Assembly: GCA_051122655.1 (NCBI GenBank)
Contig: CP182107.1
Coordinates: 1,178,001-1,242,000, forward strand
Origin: Pasteurella sp030783905
GTDB taxonomy: Bacteria > Pseudomonadota > Gammaproteobacteria > Enterobacterales > Pasteurellaceae
Direction of reading: 5' to 3'
Length of the DNA: 64,000 bases
Shown: positions 1 to 8,026 of the stretch, in pieces
Numbering within the stretch: the first letter of the stretch is position 1
How the letters are laid out: every line of letters begins with the position of its first letter
The notes under the pieces: generated by a model
Seen by the model: only the letters and a program-made list of their open reading frames with translations
The model's database searches: none
Told to the model about the DNA's origin: nothing
Made by a program: the position numbers and the translations under genes

Positions 1-455
1 ATACAGATGCCGAAGGACGTTTAGTATTATGTGATACCTTAACCTATGTAGAACGTTTTGATCCTGAAGTCGTGATTGATGTTGCTACCTTAACCGGTGC
101 TTGTGTCGTCGCACTGGGCGCACATAACAGCGGGCTGATTTCGACCGATGATGAATTAGCTAAAGTCCTCGAGCAAGCAGCTGCACAAAGTACGGATAAA
201 GCTTGGCGTTTACCATTAGGTGAAGAATATCAAGAACAACTGAAATCCAACTTTGCCGATCTTGCGAATATTGGTGGACGTTGGGGCGGAGCGATTACCG
301 CAGGTGCATTTTTATCCAACTTTACTGACAAATATCGCTGGGCGCACTTAGACATTGCGGGAACCGCATGGTTACAAGGCGCCAACAAAGGTGCAACGGG
401 TCGCCCTGTGCCATTATTAGTGCAATTCTTAATTAATCAAGCGAAAAACGCCTAA
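1..455 (+). CDS. pepA: Leucyl aminopeptidase PepA, C-terminal part (5' end outside window)
   Basis: The reading frame is open from base 3 to the TAA at 453-455, so only the C-terminal ~150 residues are in the window. It starts in the M17 cytosol aminopeptidase signature (TDAEGRL), where the Asp and Glu are ligands of the two active-site metals and the Arg helps catalysis. The downstream VIDVATLTGA and ANIGGRWGGAITAGAFL blocks are also typical of PepA. In enterobacteria the hexameric enzyme releases N-terminal residues from peptides in the cytoplasm and also serves as a DNA-binding factor. A strong hairpin-T terminator follows directly. An internal ATG at 72 is not the start, because conserved family sequence lies before it. 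Confidence 0.95.
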   Translation, partial: TDAEGRLVLCDTLTYVERFDPEVVIDVATLTGACVVALGAHNSGLISTDDELAKVLEQAAAQSTDKAWRLPLGEEYQEQLKSNFADLANIGGRWGGAITAGAFLSNFTDKYRWAHLDIAGTAWLQGANKGATGRPVPLLVQFLINQAKNA

Positions 456-460
456 AAAAT

Positions 461-496
461 AAAGCCACACTTGAACATCTCAAGCTGTGGCTTTTT
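461..496 (+). terminator. Rho-independent terminator after pepA, probably bidirectional
   Basis: AAAGCCACA pairs with TGTGGCTTT around a ~15-nt loop and is followed by T-rich sequence. Read on the minus strand, the same stem is followed by TTTATTTTTT, so it could also stop transcripts of the ABC operon coming from the right. Confidence 0.8.
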
Positions 497-635
497 ATCG
501 GTGTAATCGCTAAATAGGGGCTAAAAAGTGCGGGTTATCCTAAGTGAAACATCTCTTCGTTAAACATCCGTAAAGATTGTCGCGTTTAGGCGCGAACATC
601 TTGATTGCTCACTACGGGATACAGCTTTCCTGCCA

Positions 636-665
636 GCGCCCTGTGATAACACAAGGGCGCTTTTT
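636..665 (+). terminator. Second hairpin-T terminator, polarity toward the plus strand
   Basis: GCGCCCT (636-642) pairs with AGGGCGC (654-660) and is followed by TTTTT. No plus-strand gene lies between this and the pepA terminator, so what it terminates is unclear. It may mark the 3' end of a small RNA from about 500-660, or be a structured 3' end of the minus-strand operon. I found no convincing plus-strand promoter. Confidence 0.6.
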
Positions 666-671
666 AATAAA

Positions 672-1514
672 TTATTTAGCAAGCAGATCCTCTTTCTCAC
701 CATAAACTGGCACTAACGTTTTTTCATAGGCCGCTTTTAATTTGCCATTGGTTTTAAACGCTGAGATTTCTTGGTTGATAAAATCTAGCAAGACTTTGTT
801 GCCTTTTTGTACCGCGGGAGCAATGTTCTCTTGCGGCCCTAAATTACCAATACCTACATCAAAATTTGGATTCTCTTTTGCCCATGCCCATAACAACGCA
901 TTATCGTGTGCTAACGCTACACCACGACCGTCTTTCAGCGCATCAAAGGTTTCGGTGTTTTGGTCAAATTTCAACAAATTGATCTCTGGGTGATGTTTGC
1001 TGAAATAGGCATCTGCCGTGGTTCCTTTATTCACGAGTAAAGTTTGTCCTTTTAATTGGGCAATATCCGTAATAGGGGCATTTTTTGGCGAGACAACACC
1101 TAATGCCACCACCATATAAGGCGTAGCAAAATCCACGACTTCTTCACGGGCGGGGGTCTGTGTAAAGTTCGCCAAAATCAAATCAACCTTGTTCGATTTG
1201 AGATATTCCACACGGTTTGCCGCTTCGGTGAGTACAAATTCAACTTTATCAGGGCTACCCAATAAATCATTGGCGATCTCTTTTGCGATTTCCACATCAA
1301 AACCTTGATTTTTGCCGTTTGCATCCACGTAACCAAAGGGTGGTTTATCACCAAAGACCCCAATGCGAATTACCCCTTTTTCTTTCAGCTGTGCTACGCT
1401 ATCTTTTTCGCCTGCCGGACTTGTCGCAGACGTATTAGCCTTATCGCATGCGGTTAAGGCAAAGGCGGCTACGGCAGTAGCCAAAAGCGTTTTGAATATT
1501 GTGTTGAGTTTCAT
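672..1514 (-). CDS. Amino-acid ABC transporter substrate-binding lipoprotein, CjaA-like (probably cysteine)
   Basis: A 280-residue family 3 solute-binding protein. A lipoprotein signal peptide ends in the lipobox LTAC (Cys23), so it should be lipid-anchored in the periplasm. The text around GVFGDKPPFGYVD, EAANRVEYLKSNKVD, LANFTQTP and NKGTTADAYF matches my memory of Campylobacter CjaA, a cysteine-binding protein, closely enough to suggest cysteine or a related polar amino acid as ligand. It is the last gene of a four-gene minus-strand operon, 21 bp after the ATPase gene, with a good GGAG ribosome site. Glutamate or glutamine is the alternative, since this superfamily is easily mis-assigned. 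Confidence 0.85.
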   Translation of the reverse strand: MKLNTIFKTLLATAVAAFALTACDKANTSATSPAGEKDSVAQLKEKGVIRIGVFGDKPPFGYVDANGKNQGFDVEIAKEIANDLLGSPDKVEFVLTEAANRVEYLKSNKVDLILANFTQTPAREEVVDFATPYMVVALGVVSPKNAPITDIAQLKGQTLLVNKGTTADAYFSKHHPEINLLKFDQNTETFDALKDGRGVALAHDNALLWAWAKENPNFDVGIGNLGPQENIAPAVQKGNKVLLDFINQEISAFKTNGKLKAAYEKTLVPVYGEKEDLLAK

Positions 1515-1535
1515 AGATTTCTCCTGTAAGTCGTT

Positions 1536-2267
1536 TTAATAATTCATACCATAAAGAAATTGTTTAGCACGTTCTGTTTGTGGTTGGTGAAAAAATTGTT
1601 GTGGTGTCCCTTGTTCAATGATTTCGCCTTTATCCATAAACACAATCCGATCCGCCACTTTTTCGGCAAAGCCCATTTCGTGTGTCACAATCAACATCGA
1701 CATCCCCTCATTAGCTAACTCCAACACCACATCAAGTACCTCACGCACCATTTCTGGATCAAGAGCGGCAGTAATTTCATCGAGCAATAGCACTTCAGGA
1801 TTCATGCACAGCGCGCGTACAATCGCAATGCGCTGTTTTTGCCCGCCAGATAATTCACGGGGAAACGCCGTTTTACGATCTAATAGCCCAACACGTTCGA
1901 GCAACTTATCCGCTTGGGCTTCGGCCTCCTCACGCTGACGATGTTGCACTTTTAATGGCCCCAGCAGAATATTCTCGATCACGTTTAAATGAGCAAATAA
2001 TTCGTAGGATTGAAATACCATCCCTACTTTTTGGCGAGATTGCTCCCAACTTAAATCAACCCCAAACTCACCCACACCTGTCATGCTAATTTTTCCGCCT
2101 TGCTTTTGCTCTAAACTATTAATGCAGCGGAGTAACGTGCTTTTACCGCAACCTGATGGGCCCAAAATGACCACCACTTCGCCTTTATGCAAAGTCAAAT
2201 CAAGACACGGAATAGCAACGGTGTCACCGTAGGTTTTGTGTAATTGTTTAATTGAAAGTAGTTCCAT
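1536..2267 (-). CDS. Polar amino-acid ABC transporter ATP-binding protein
   Basis: A 243-residue ABC ATPase of the GlnQ/HisP class that powers import through the two permeases encoded upstream. Walker A (GPSGCGKST), Q-loop (MVFQSYELF), signature (LSGGQKQR), Walker B (LLLDEITAALD) and switch His (VTHEM) are all present. I start it at the ATG at 2267, preceded by GGAAA at good spacing; an in-frame TTG at 2279 would add four residues but has no better ribosome site. A 109-bp gap separates it from the permease gene, unusually long for such operons, and holds a small hairpin of CCTTTGT/ACAAGG type. Confidence 0.9.
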   Translation of the reverse strand: MELLSIKQLHKTYGDTVAIPCLDLTLHKGEVVVILGPSGCGKSTLLRCINSLEQKQGGKISMTGVGEFGVDLSWEQSRQKVGMVFQSYELFAHLNVIENILLGPLKVQHRQREEAEAQADKLLERVGLLDRKTAFPRELSGGQKQRIAIVRALCMNPEVLLLDEITAALDPEMVREVLDVVLELANEGMSMLIVTHEMGFAEKVADRIVFMDKGEIIEQGTPQQFFHQPQTERAKQFLYGMNY

Positions 2268-2376
2268 AGTGTTTTCCAAAAGAAGTTATACTGATTTTGC
2301 CGAAACCCCTTGTAAAAAACAAAGGCTTAAATCTTATTGATTAGATAGTTTAGTTATATAAATCATCAGAAAAGGG

Positions 2377-3045
2377 TTAACTCTGCCAACGCTGTTCTAA
2401 GTAGCTTGCCCAAAGCGAAAGCGGATAACACATGAGAAAATAGAGAATAAAAATTAACCCATAAACAAAAAATGATGCCGTTGGGTTAGTCAGCAAAGCA
2501 TTTTCAATGATCTGCTGTCCCACTTTGACCACTTCAATCACCCCTATTAATGCAGCTAAGGAGCTGGTTTTAATCATTCGAGTAAACAAGTTGATCACGC
2601 CCGGTAATACCCGTCGTGTGCCTTGTGGTAACTCAATATACCAAAAAACTTGCCACGGTTTCAGCGCAAGAGCTTTGGCGGATTCAACTTGATGTTTTTC
2701 AATAGAACCCAAAGCCCCACGTACTAAATCCCCCATTTCCGCGGTTCCCCACAGCACAAAGACCCAAATACACACCCAAAAACCGCTGATATGCCAGTCA
2801 AACCAAGTAGAAAGCCCAAAATAAAGCATAAATAGCCAAACTAAAATCGGCACAATACGGATCGTTTCTAGATAAATCCGACATAATCCTCGCACAATTG
2901 GGCTTTTTACTCGCATTAACAAACCGAATAGCGTACCGATGATTAAAGACAAGCCCACTGAAATAAACGAAATCTGAGCGGTCAACCATAATCCTTGTAA
3001 CAAGCGAAAGGCATTTTGTCCTTCCCATAACCATTCAAACCCCAT
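2377..3045 (-). CDS. Polar amino-acid ABC transporter permease (second of pair)
   Basis: A 222-residue HisM/GlnP-type inner-membrane permease with several hydrophobic segments. The EAA-type coupling loop toward the ATPase is visible in the stretch QVESAKALALKPWQ followed by ELPQGTRRVLPG. The start at 3045 is chosen because GGAGAGC sits 5 nt before that ATG. A start at 3075 would need a longer overlap with the preceding gene. The remaining 11-bp overlap with the other permease gene suggests translational coupling. It should form the membrane channel as a heterodimer with the product of the gene ending at 3035. Confidence 0.88.
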   Translation of the reverse strand: MGFEWLWEGQNAFRLLQGLWLTAQISFISVGLSLIIGTLFGLLMRVKSPIVRGLCRIYLETIRIVPILVWLFMLYFGLSTWFDWHISGFWVCIWVFVLWGTAEMGDLVRGALGSIEKHQVESAKALALKPWQVFWYIELPQGTRRVLPGVINLFTRMIKTSSLAALIGVIEVVKVGQQIIENALLTNPTASFFVYGLIFILYFLMCYPLSLWASYLEQRWQS

Positions 3046-3694
3046 ATTTTGCTCTCCGTACCCGATTTTCGGCATAACGCGCCACTAATGAAATCGGTAA
3101 TAAAATGACTAAGTAACTGATAAATAAAAGGAATAAGGCTTCATTGGTTTTGTAATCCATTCCAATAATATCCTTGGTCACAAACATCAACTCTGCCACC
3201 GCCACGGCACTGATGACCGAAGATTCTTTAATCAAAAATAATACATTGGCACTGACCGCCGGAATAGAAATCGCCCATGCTTGCGGAAAAACCACATAGC
3301 GAAACGTTTGCAATGGGGTTAGACCAATGGATTTAGCCGCTTCAACTTGCCCGATGGAAATGGCAAGTAACCCTGCTCGAATGGCTTCTGCCATATAGCT
3401 TGCCCCAAGAAAAACCAAGGCAATCACTCCACAAGTAAACCCGTCCCATTTAATCCCGATTTTCGGCAAACCATAATAAAGGAAAAACAGTTGGATCAAT
3501 AAAGGGGTGTTACGAGAAAGCTCAATATAGGCTCTTGCTATCACATACAAAGGACGAATTTTATAAGCCGTGATGACAGCAATTAGCACACCAAACAAGA
3601 GCGAAAACAGGACTCCCCAAAAGGAGAGCTGCAAAGTAATCCATCCGGCTTGTACAAACCGAGGAATCACATCAACAAGATAAGACCAATTCAT
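3035..3694 (-). CDS. Polar amino-acid ABC transporter permease (first of pair)
   Basis: A 219-residue inner-membrane permease of the same HisM/GlnP family. It has about five membrane segments, the N-terminal SRNTPLLIQLFFLYYGLP block typical of family 3 amino-acid importers, and the coupling loop GQVEAAKSIGLTPLQ...VFPQAW. It is the first gene of the minus-strand operon permease-permease-ATPase-binding protein. In many comparable operons the binding protein comes first, so the order here is less usual. A possible promoter on the minus strand lies at 3726-3753 (TTCGAT, 16 bp, TACACT). Confidence 0.88.
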   Translation of the reverse strand: MNWSYLVDVIPRFVQAGWITLQLSFWGVLFSLLFGVLIAVITAYKIRPLYVIARAYIELSRNTPLLIQLFFLYYGLPKIGIKWDGFTCGVIALVFLGASYMAEAIRAGLLAISIGQVEAAKSIGLTPLQTFRYVVFPQAWAISIPAVSANVLFLIKESSVISAVAVAELMFVTKDIIGMDYKTNEALFLLFISYLVILLPISLVARYAENRVRRAKYGV

Positions 3695-4029
3695 TATTAT
3701 TTATCAAAAAGCCAAAATTAATAAAAGTGTAGCGAGTTTTTAGGAAAATCGAAAGGCAAAAAGGTTATTTATTATTCTGCTCAGGAATAAATAGCAAGGG
3801 ATGAGAGGCATTATGCTGCATCTCATCCCTTTTTATCCATTATTGTCCATAGCAGAACTAGCCATCAAAGACGACATGTCCCCTAAAAGAGGACTTAATA
3901 CTTGATCTCGTCTAGCAAGAGGGAAATTTGAGTCTGCTTACATGAACCATTTTAGAGATTGTTTTAGCGAGCTTCTCGCAGGTTAAATTTGACAAAATAT
4001 TGACCGCACTTTTATCCGTTTTAACCTGC
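3695..4029. other. 335-bp gene-free stretch between the ABC operon and mtnN
   Basis: Holds a weak minus-strand promoter candidate for the ABC operon (3726-3753), the hairpin at 3798-3834, an uptake sequence (accgcactt, 4003-4011), and about 165 bp (3835-4000) in which I see no gene, tRNA or repeat. A small imperfect hairpin (GTCCCCTaaaagAGGAC) lies within that stretch. It is probably the 3' untranslated region of mtnN plus the leader of the ABC operon. Confidence 0.5.
3798..3834 (-). terminator. Hairpin terminator, probably for the dsbC-mtnN operon
   Basis: GGGATGAGA pairs perfectly with TCTCATCCC around a loop that can itself pair (GCA/TGC). The plus strand has TTTTT after it and the minus strand reads TTGCTATTTATT, so it can act in both directions. 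The only transcript known to run into it is mtnN on the minus strand. Confidence 0.6.
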
Positions 4030-4719
4030 TTACAATTGAGCTAACATCGCAAGCACCATGTTTGACGATTGTGTTGCTGCAAGAGGTAAAAACTCTTCAA
4101 AAGACATACCCGCCTCGCCATCACCACTATCGGAAATCGCACGTACAACCACAAAAGGCACATGAAACGCATGGCACACTTGTGCAATTGCAGTGGCCTC
4201 CATTTCGACCGCCAACACTTGCGGAAAATCAGCCTTAATTTGGATTAATTTTTCGCCACCATGGATAAAACTATCACCCGAACAAATTAAACCACGTTTA
4301 ACTTGATGTCCTTGTTGTTGTGCAATTTTCTCTGCTAAATCTGCTAATCTTTTATCAGATTGAAATGTCGCTGGACAAGCTGGTAATTGACCTTTGGCGT
4401 AACCAAATGCCGTCACATCTGCATCATGATAAAGGGTTTCAGTAGAAATCACGATATCCCCAACTTTTAAGCCTTGTGCGACACCACCAGCCGATCCTGT
4501 GTTAATCACCACATCAGGTTTTGTCATGTGTAATAAAATACTCGTTCCCATTGCGGCGGCGACTTTGCCAATACCTGATTGTAATAAAGCCACTGATTTA
4601 CCTTGAATAGTGCCTTCATAAATGGTGCAACTTGCTACTTGTGTCACCACTTTGTTTTCCATTAAATTGGCTAAAATCTCAACTTCTTGTGCCATTGCAC
4701 CGACAATACCAATTTTCAT
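4030..4719 (-). CDS. mtnN: 5'-methylthioadenosine/S-adenosylhomocysteine nucleosidase
   Basis: A 229-residue MtnN (Pfs) that splits adenine from methylthioadenosine and S-adenosylhomocysteine, detoxifying by-products of polyamine synthesis and methylation and giving the S-ribosylhomocysteine used by LuxS. Glu12, Glu174 and Asp197, the catalytic and purine-binding residues known from the E. coli enzyme, fall at exactly these positions here (AMAQE, VEMEA, ISDSGD). The length is that of the family. The start codon overlaps the stop of the upstream DsbA-like gene as ATGA, so translation is probably coupled. It is the last gene of the dsbC-recJ-dsbA-like-mtnN unit. Confidence 0.97.
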   Translation of the reverse strand: MKIGIVGAMAQEVEILANLMENKVVTQVASCTIYEGTIQGKSVALLQSGIGKVAAAMGTSILLHMTKPDVVINTGSAGGVAQGLKVGDIVISTETLYHDADVTAFGYAKGQLPACPATFQSDKRLADLAEKIAQQQGHQVKRGLICSGDSFIHGGEKLIQIKADFPQVLAVEMEATAIAQVCHAFHVPFVVVRAISDSGDGEAGMSFEEFLPLAATQSSNMVLAMLAQL

Positions 4720-5387
4720 TCTTGTTGTTTTTCCTTTATTAATTTGTTTACTAAAAAATCTAATACAGCAAAACTGTAATCATCACTATATAGTGTACTC
4801 GCAGTTAATACATAACGCCCACCAATCACCACATAAGGAAAGGTAAATACGCCGTATTCTTCCGTCAATTTTTCTGCTTGTTCGACGGCTTTGGCGACGT
4901 TAACCGAATATAGCGCCTTGGTAAAATCATCCGTATTGACCCCTTGCCGATCTAACCATAGGCGTAGCTCATGAAAGCGAGAAAGCTGCCCATATCGATG
5001 TTTATCCGCTGTTTCAAATAACAACAAGGCGGATATATCCTCCGCTTGAATTGCTTTTAAGGCATAAAAAACCGAGGCGGAATAATGCGCTTTCTCTGCC
5101 GCAATCGGTAATTCTTTTAACACCACTTTATCAAAATTAATTTGTGAATACAGTTCTAAAATATCAAGTGCAGAGGAACATACACGGCAGTCATAATCAA
5201 AAAAAAACTGAAGTAAAATCGGATCAGAAGGGTTCGCTTGATAAACAGGCTTTTGATAAGAAAAGTAATCACGTCCCTCAAGAAAAAGGGGGGATTTATG
5301 GGGATGTGGCGAAACTGAAGTTGGCGTTGCCCATGCATACTGCATAGCCCCCCATACGCAAAGAAAGAAAAAACCGATCCGCCACAT
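4716..5387 (-). CDS. DsbA-like periplasmic thiol:disulfide protein
   Basis: A 223-residue protein with a signal peptide (about residues 1-20, ending YAWA), then a thioredoxin fold with the active-site pair Cys67-Arg-Val-Cys70 after FFFDYD. The loop FTFPYVVIGG gives the cis-proline expected for DsbA-type oxidoreductases. The middle 100 residues are helical and charged, as in the DsbA insertion domain. The dipeptide between the cysteines (Arg-Val) differs from Pro-His of classical DsbA, so redox potential and partner may differ. It lies 7 bp after recJ and overlaps mtnN by 4 bp. This could be the main DsbA or a paralogue; the window cannot tell which. Confidence 0.8.
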   Translation of the reverse strand: MWRIGFFFLCVWGAMQYAWATPTSVSPHPHKSPLFLEGRDYFSYQKPVYQANPSDPILLQFFFDYDCRVCSSALDILELYSQINFDKVVLKELPIAAEKAHYSASVFYALKAIQAEDISALLLFETADKHRYGQLSRFHELRLWLDRQGVNTDDFTKALYSVNVAKAVEQAEKLTEEYGVFTFPYVVIGGRYVLTASTLYSDDYSFAVLDFLVNKLIKEKQQE

Positions 5388-5394
5388 AGTCTAG

Positions 5395-7116
5395 TTAAGT
5401 CCCTATCGGTGCAATATAATCAACCAATAACTGAAGATGACGATTGCCCCTAAATTCATTAATGTCTAATTTATATGCCAATTTTGCCAATTTTATCGAC
5501 AAATCAGGATAATAACGAGTATCGACGTTAAAGGCAATGGCATCAAGCAATGGTCCACCCTGTTTTGGCTCAACCATCATTTTAAGATGTTTTTCGCCCA
5601 CTAAACGTTGCTGTAAAATTTTGAACTCACCATCAAAGACCGGTTCTGGAAAAGCTTGCCCCCATGGTCCAGCCTCTTTCAAGCATTCTGCCGTTGTTAA
5701 ACTTAATTGAATACTATCAAGTTCACCATCCGTCCATACAATACCTTGTCGCTGCCCTTCATCGAACCAGTCACAAACAATTTGATTAAATGCCTGCTGA
5801 AAATCAGTGAAACGGCTTTCTTGAATGGTTAAGCCAGCTGCCATGGCATGCCCACCAAACTTTAAAATTATATCCGGATACAAGCAATGAATACGCTCTA
5901 AGACATCGCGTAAGTGTAGTCCCTCTACCGAACGCGCTGAACCTTTTAAGATCCCCGCTTGCTCTTGAGCAAAAGCGACTACTGGACGATGAAAATGATC
6001 TTTGATGCGCGAAGCCACGATTCCTAACACCCCTTGGTGCCAGTCTGCCTGATATAAGGTGATGCCGAGCGGAAGGGTTTGCTGAAGTGCGGTCAGTTGG
6101 CGACAAATTTCTAACGCCTCAAGTTTCATCCCCTGTTCAATTTCTTTGCGGGTTTGATTTAAGCCATCTAATTCCAGCGCGAGTGCTCGGGCGGTAGCCA
6201 TATCCTCAGCCAATAACAGCTCGACGCCAATCGACATATTATCTAAACGACCAGCAGCATTTAAGCGTGGTGCGATAGAAAAACCAAGATCTGACGCCGC
6301 CAGCTGACGGATATCTCGATTTGCCACTTCTGCTAACGCACGAATACCACAACGACAACGTGCCGCCCGAATACGCGCCAAACCTTGATGAGCTAAAATA
6401 CGATTATTTTGATCTAAGGGAACAACATCGGCAATCGTGCCTAAGGCAACCAGATCCAATAGTTCAGTAAAATTCGGTTGAGTCTGTTGATCAAAGATCC
6501 CCAACTCACGAAACTTCGCCCGCAAAGCCAACATTAAATAAAAAGTTACCCCCACGCCAGCTAAGGCTTTTGATGGGAAACCGCAAGTGGATAAATTAGG
6601 GTTAACAATCGCATCGGCATCAGGCAATTGCGCAGGCGGTAAATGATGATCAGTAATTAAGACCTTGACCCCTTGTGCTTTTAAAAATGCCACCCCTTCC
6701 ACCGATGACACGCCATTATCCACCGTCATTAACAATTGTACTTGTTGTTTTAGTGCTTGTTCTGCCACAGCAAGACTTAACCCATAACCTTGTTCAAAGC
6801 GATTAGGAATTAAAAACGTCACTTGTGTAAAGCCTAATTGACGCAAGGCAAGTACAGCTAAAGCGGTACTGGTCGCACCATCTGCATCAAAATCCCCAAC
6901 AATCACAATACGTTCTTGTTGTTTATAGGCTTGCACGAAAAGAGCGACGGCGGCATCAATCCCTGCAAGTTGTTGGGGATGCAATAGTGCGGTTAAAGTG
7001 CGGTCTAACTGTTCAGGATGCTGAATCTGTCGCGCACGATATAAACGATCAAGTAAAGGATCGGGAGACACCGGCTTACCCACGGGGACTGCCCGGCGTT
7101 GAATTAATTTATTCAC
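5395..7116 (-). CDS. recJ: Single-stranded-DNA-specific exonuclease RecJ
   Basis: A 573-residue 5'-3' single-strand exonuclease that works in recombination (RecF pathway), mismatch repair and base excision repair. The DHH phosphoesterase core is clear: DFDADGATS near residue 78, the DHH triplet in LITDHHLPP near residue 155, and GVGVTF and LGTIADVVPL further on; the DHHA1 region (FGGHAMAAGL) and a C-terminal OB-like part follow. The start is a GTG at 7116 with AGGA eight bases before it. It follows dsbC at 58 bp with a hairpin between them, which may reduce read-through. Confidence 0.96.
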   Translation of the reverse strand: MNKLIQRRAVPVGKPVSPDPLLDRLYRARQIQHPEQLDRTLTALLHPQQLAGIDAAVALFVQAYKQQERIVIVGDFDADGATSTALAVLALRQLGFTQVTFLIPNRFEQGYGLSLAVAEQALKQQVQLLMTVDNGVSSVEGVAFLKAQGVKVLITDHHLPPAQLPDADAIVNPNLSTCGFPSKALAGVGVTFYLMLALRAKFRELGIFDQQTQPNFTELLDLVALGTIADVVPLDQNNRILAHQGLARIRAARCRCGIRALAEVANRDIRQLAASDLGFSIAPRLNAAGRLDNMSIGVELLLAEDMATARALALELDGLNQTRKEIEQGMKLEALEICRQLTALQQTLPLGITLYQADWHQGVLGIVASRIKDHFHRPVVAFAQEQAGILKGSARSVEGLHLRDVLERIHCLYPDIILKFGGHAMAAGLTIQESRFTDFQQAFNQIVCDWFDEGQRQGIVWTDGELDSIQLSLTTAECLKEAGPWGQAFPEPVFDGEFKILQQRLVGEKHLKMMVEPKQGGPLLDAIAFNVDTRYYPDLSIKLAKLAYKLDINEFRGNRHLQLLVDYIAPIGT

Positions 7117-7144
7117 AACTATCTTCCTAAGATAAGAATAAATG

Positions 7145-7165
7145 AAGGACGCAGAAAGCGTCCTT
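7145..7165 (-). terminator. Hairpin between dsbC and recJ (attenuator)
   Basis: AAGGACGC pairs with GCGTCCTT around a 5-nt loop. On the minus strand it is followed by CATTTATT, only moderately T-rich, so partial termination or mRNA stabilisation is more likely than a full stop. Confidence 0.5.
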
Positions 7166-7174
7166 ATTTCATTG

Positions 7175-7858
7175 TTACTGGGATAATTCGGATAATAAAT
7201 CGGCGGGTTTTAAATAACCACCAATCAATTCGCCTTTTTCGGTGACAATACTTGGGGTGCCATTGACCCCAAATTGTAAACCTAATTGATAATGTTTTTT
7301 GGTGATATCCGCATTTTTCAAGGTTTTCGGTGGGTTACCATTGATGGCTTCAGTTAACGCAAATTGCGGATCTTGTGCCGTAAAGATCGCTTCCATTTCA
7401 CGTGCTGTTTTAGATTGCACTCCACCACGAGGAAAAGCCAAATAACGTACCGTAATACCGAGATCATTATAGTCTTTAATTTGCTTATGCAGTACTTTGC
7501 AGTAATGGCAAGAGGTGTCCATGAACACGGTAATGACGTGTTTCTCATTTTTTGCAGGATAAACCACCATCTCATGTTTATAAGTAGCTAATTTATCCAG
7601 TAATAAATGTGACGATACATCACGCAATCCTTTCTCTGACAAGGCGTATAACTTACCATCAAGAACATATTTTGCATCCTCAGTAATATAAAATATGCCA
7701 TTATCAGTGATCGCGGTTTTAATGCCTTTTACGGGGGAATCACTCACTTCTACCCCTGATAACCCCATTTTTTGTAACTGCTCTACTAGGGGTTGTGAAT
7801 TAGCGAATAGCGAACTTGACATCCCGACTAGCAAAATTGCACTGAATACCTTTTTCAT
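7175..7858 (-). CDS. dsbC: Thiol:disulfide isomerase DsbC
   Basis: A 227-residue periplasmic disulfide isomerase/reductase that corrects wrong disulfides. A signal peptide (MKKVFSAILLVGMSSSLFA, about 19 residues) is followed by the DsbC dimerisation domain (to about residue 80), a linker helix and the thioredoxin domain with Cys117-His-Tyr-Cys120. The late NGTPSIV motif holds the cis-proline. I start it at the ATG at 7858, which gives a normal signal peptide; the reading frame is open to 7921, but that extension would place a hydrophobic run in front of a second signal peptide. A strong promoter lies at 7905-7932. Confidence 0.95.
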   Translation of the reverse strand: MKKVFSAILLVGMSSSLFANSQPLVEQLQKMGLSGVEVSDSPVKGIKTAITDNGIFYITEDAKYVLDGKLYALSEKGLRDVSSHLLLDKLATYKHEMVVYPAKNEKHVITVFMDTSCHYCKVLHKQIKDYNDLGITVRYLAFPRGGVQSKTAREMEAIFTAQDPQFALTEAINGNPPKTLKNADITKKHYQLGLQFGVNGTPSIVTEKGELIGGYLKPADLLSELSQ

Positions 7859-7904
7859 TTTTGTTCCATTTTTAACAATAAAAATACAAATAGCGAATTG
7901 AGCA

Positions 7905-7932
7905 ATTATAAAGAGATCCATTATTTGTGCAA
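7905..7932 (-). promoter_or_regulatory. Sigma-70-type promoter of dsbC-recJ-dsbA-like-mtnN
   Basis: On the minus strand: TTGCAC, 16 bp, then a perfect TATAAT. It is placed 47 bp before the dsbC ATG. Confidence 0.7.
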
Positions 7933-8026
7933 GTAGCGCCTAAAAAATTGCCTACCATAAAACGCCAAAATAGCTTATAATCGGCACTTATTTTTTCTCT
8001 TTTTAAAATCTGAACGTAGTTGAATT

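Noticed and set aside
524..536. Uptake sequence near 526 (aagtgcggg)
   Set aside because: One mismatch in the 9-mer; not counted as an exact copy. Similar near-matches near 6990, 21672, 33464 and 38340 were also left out.
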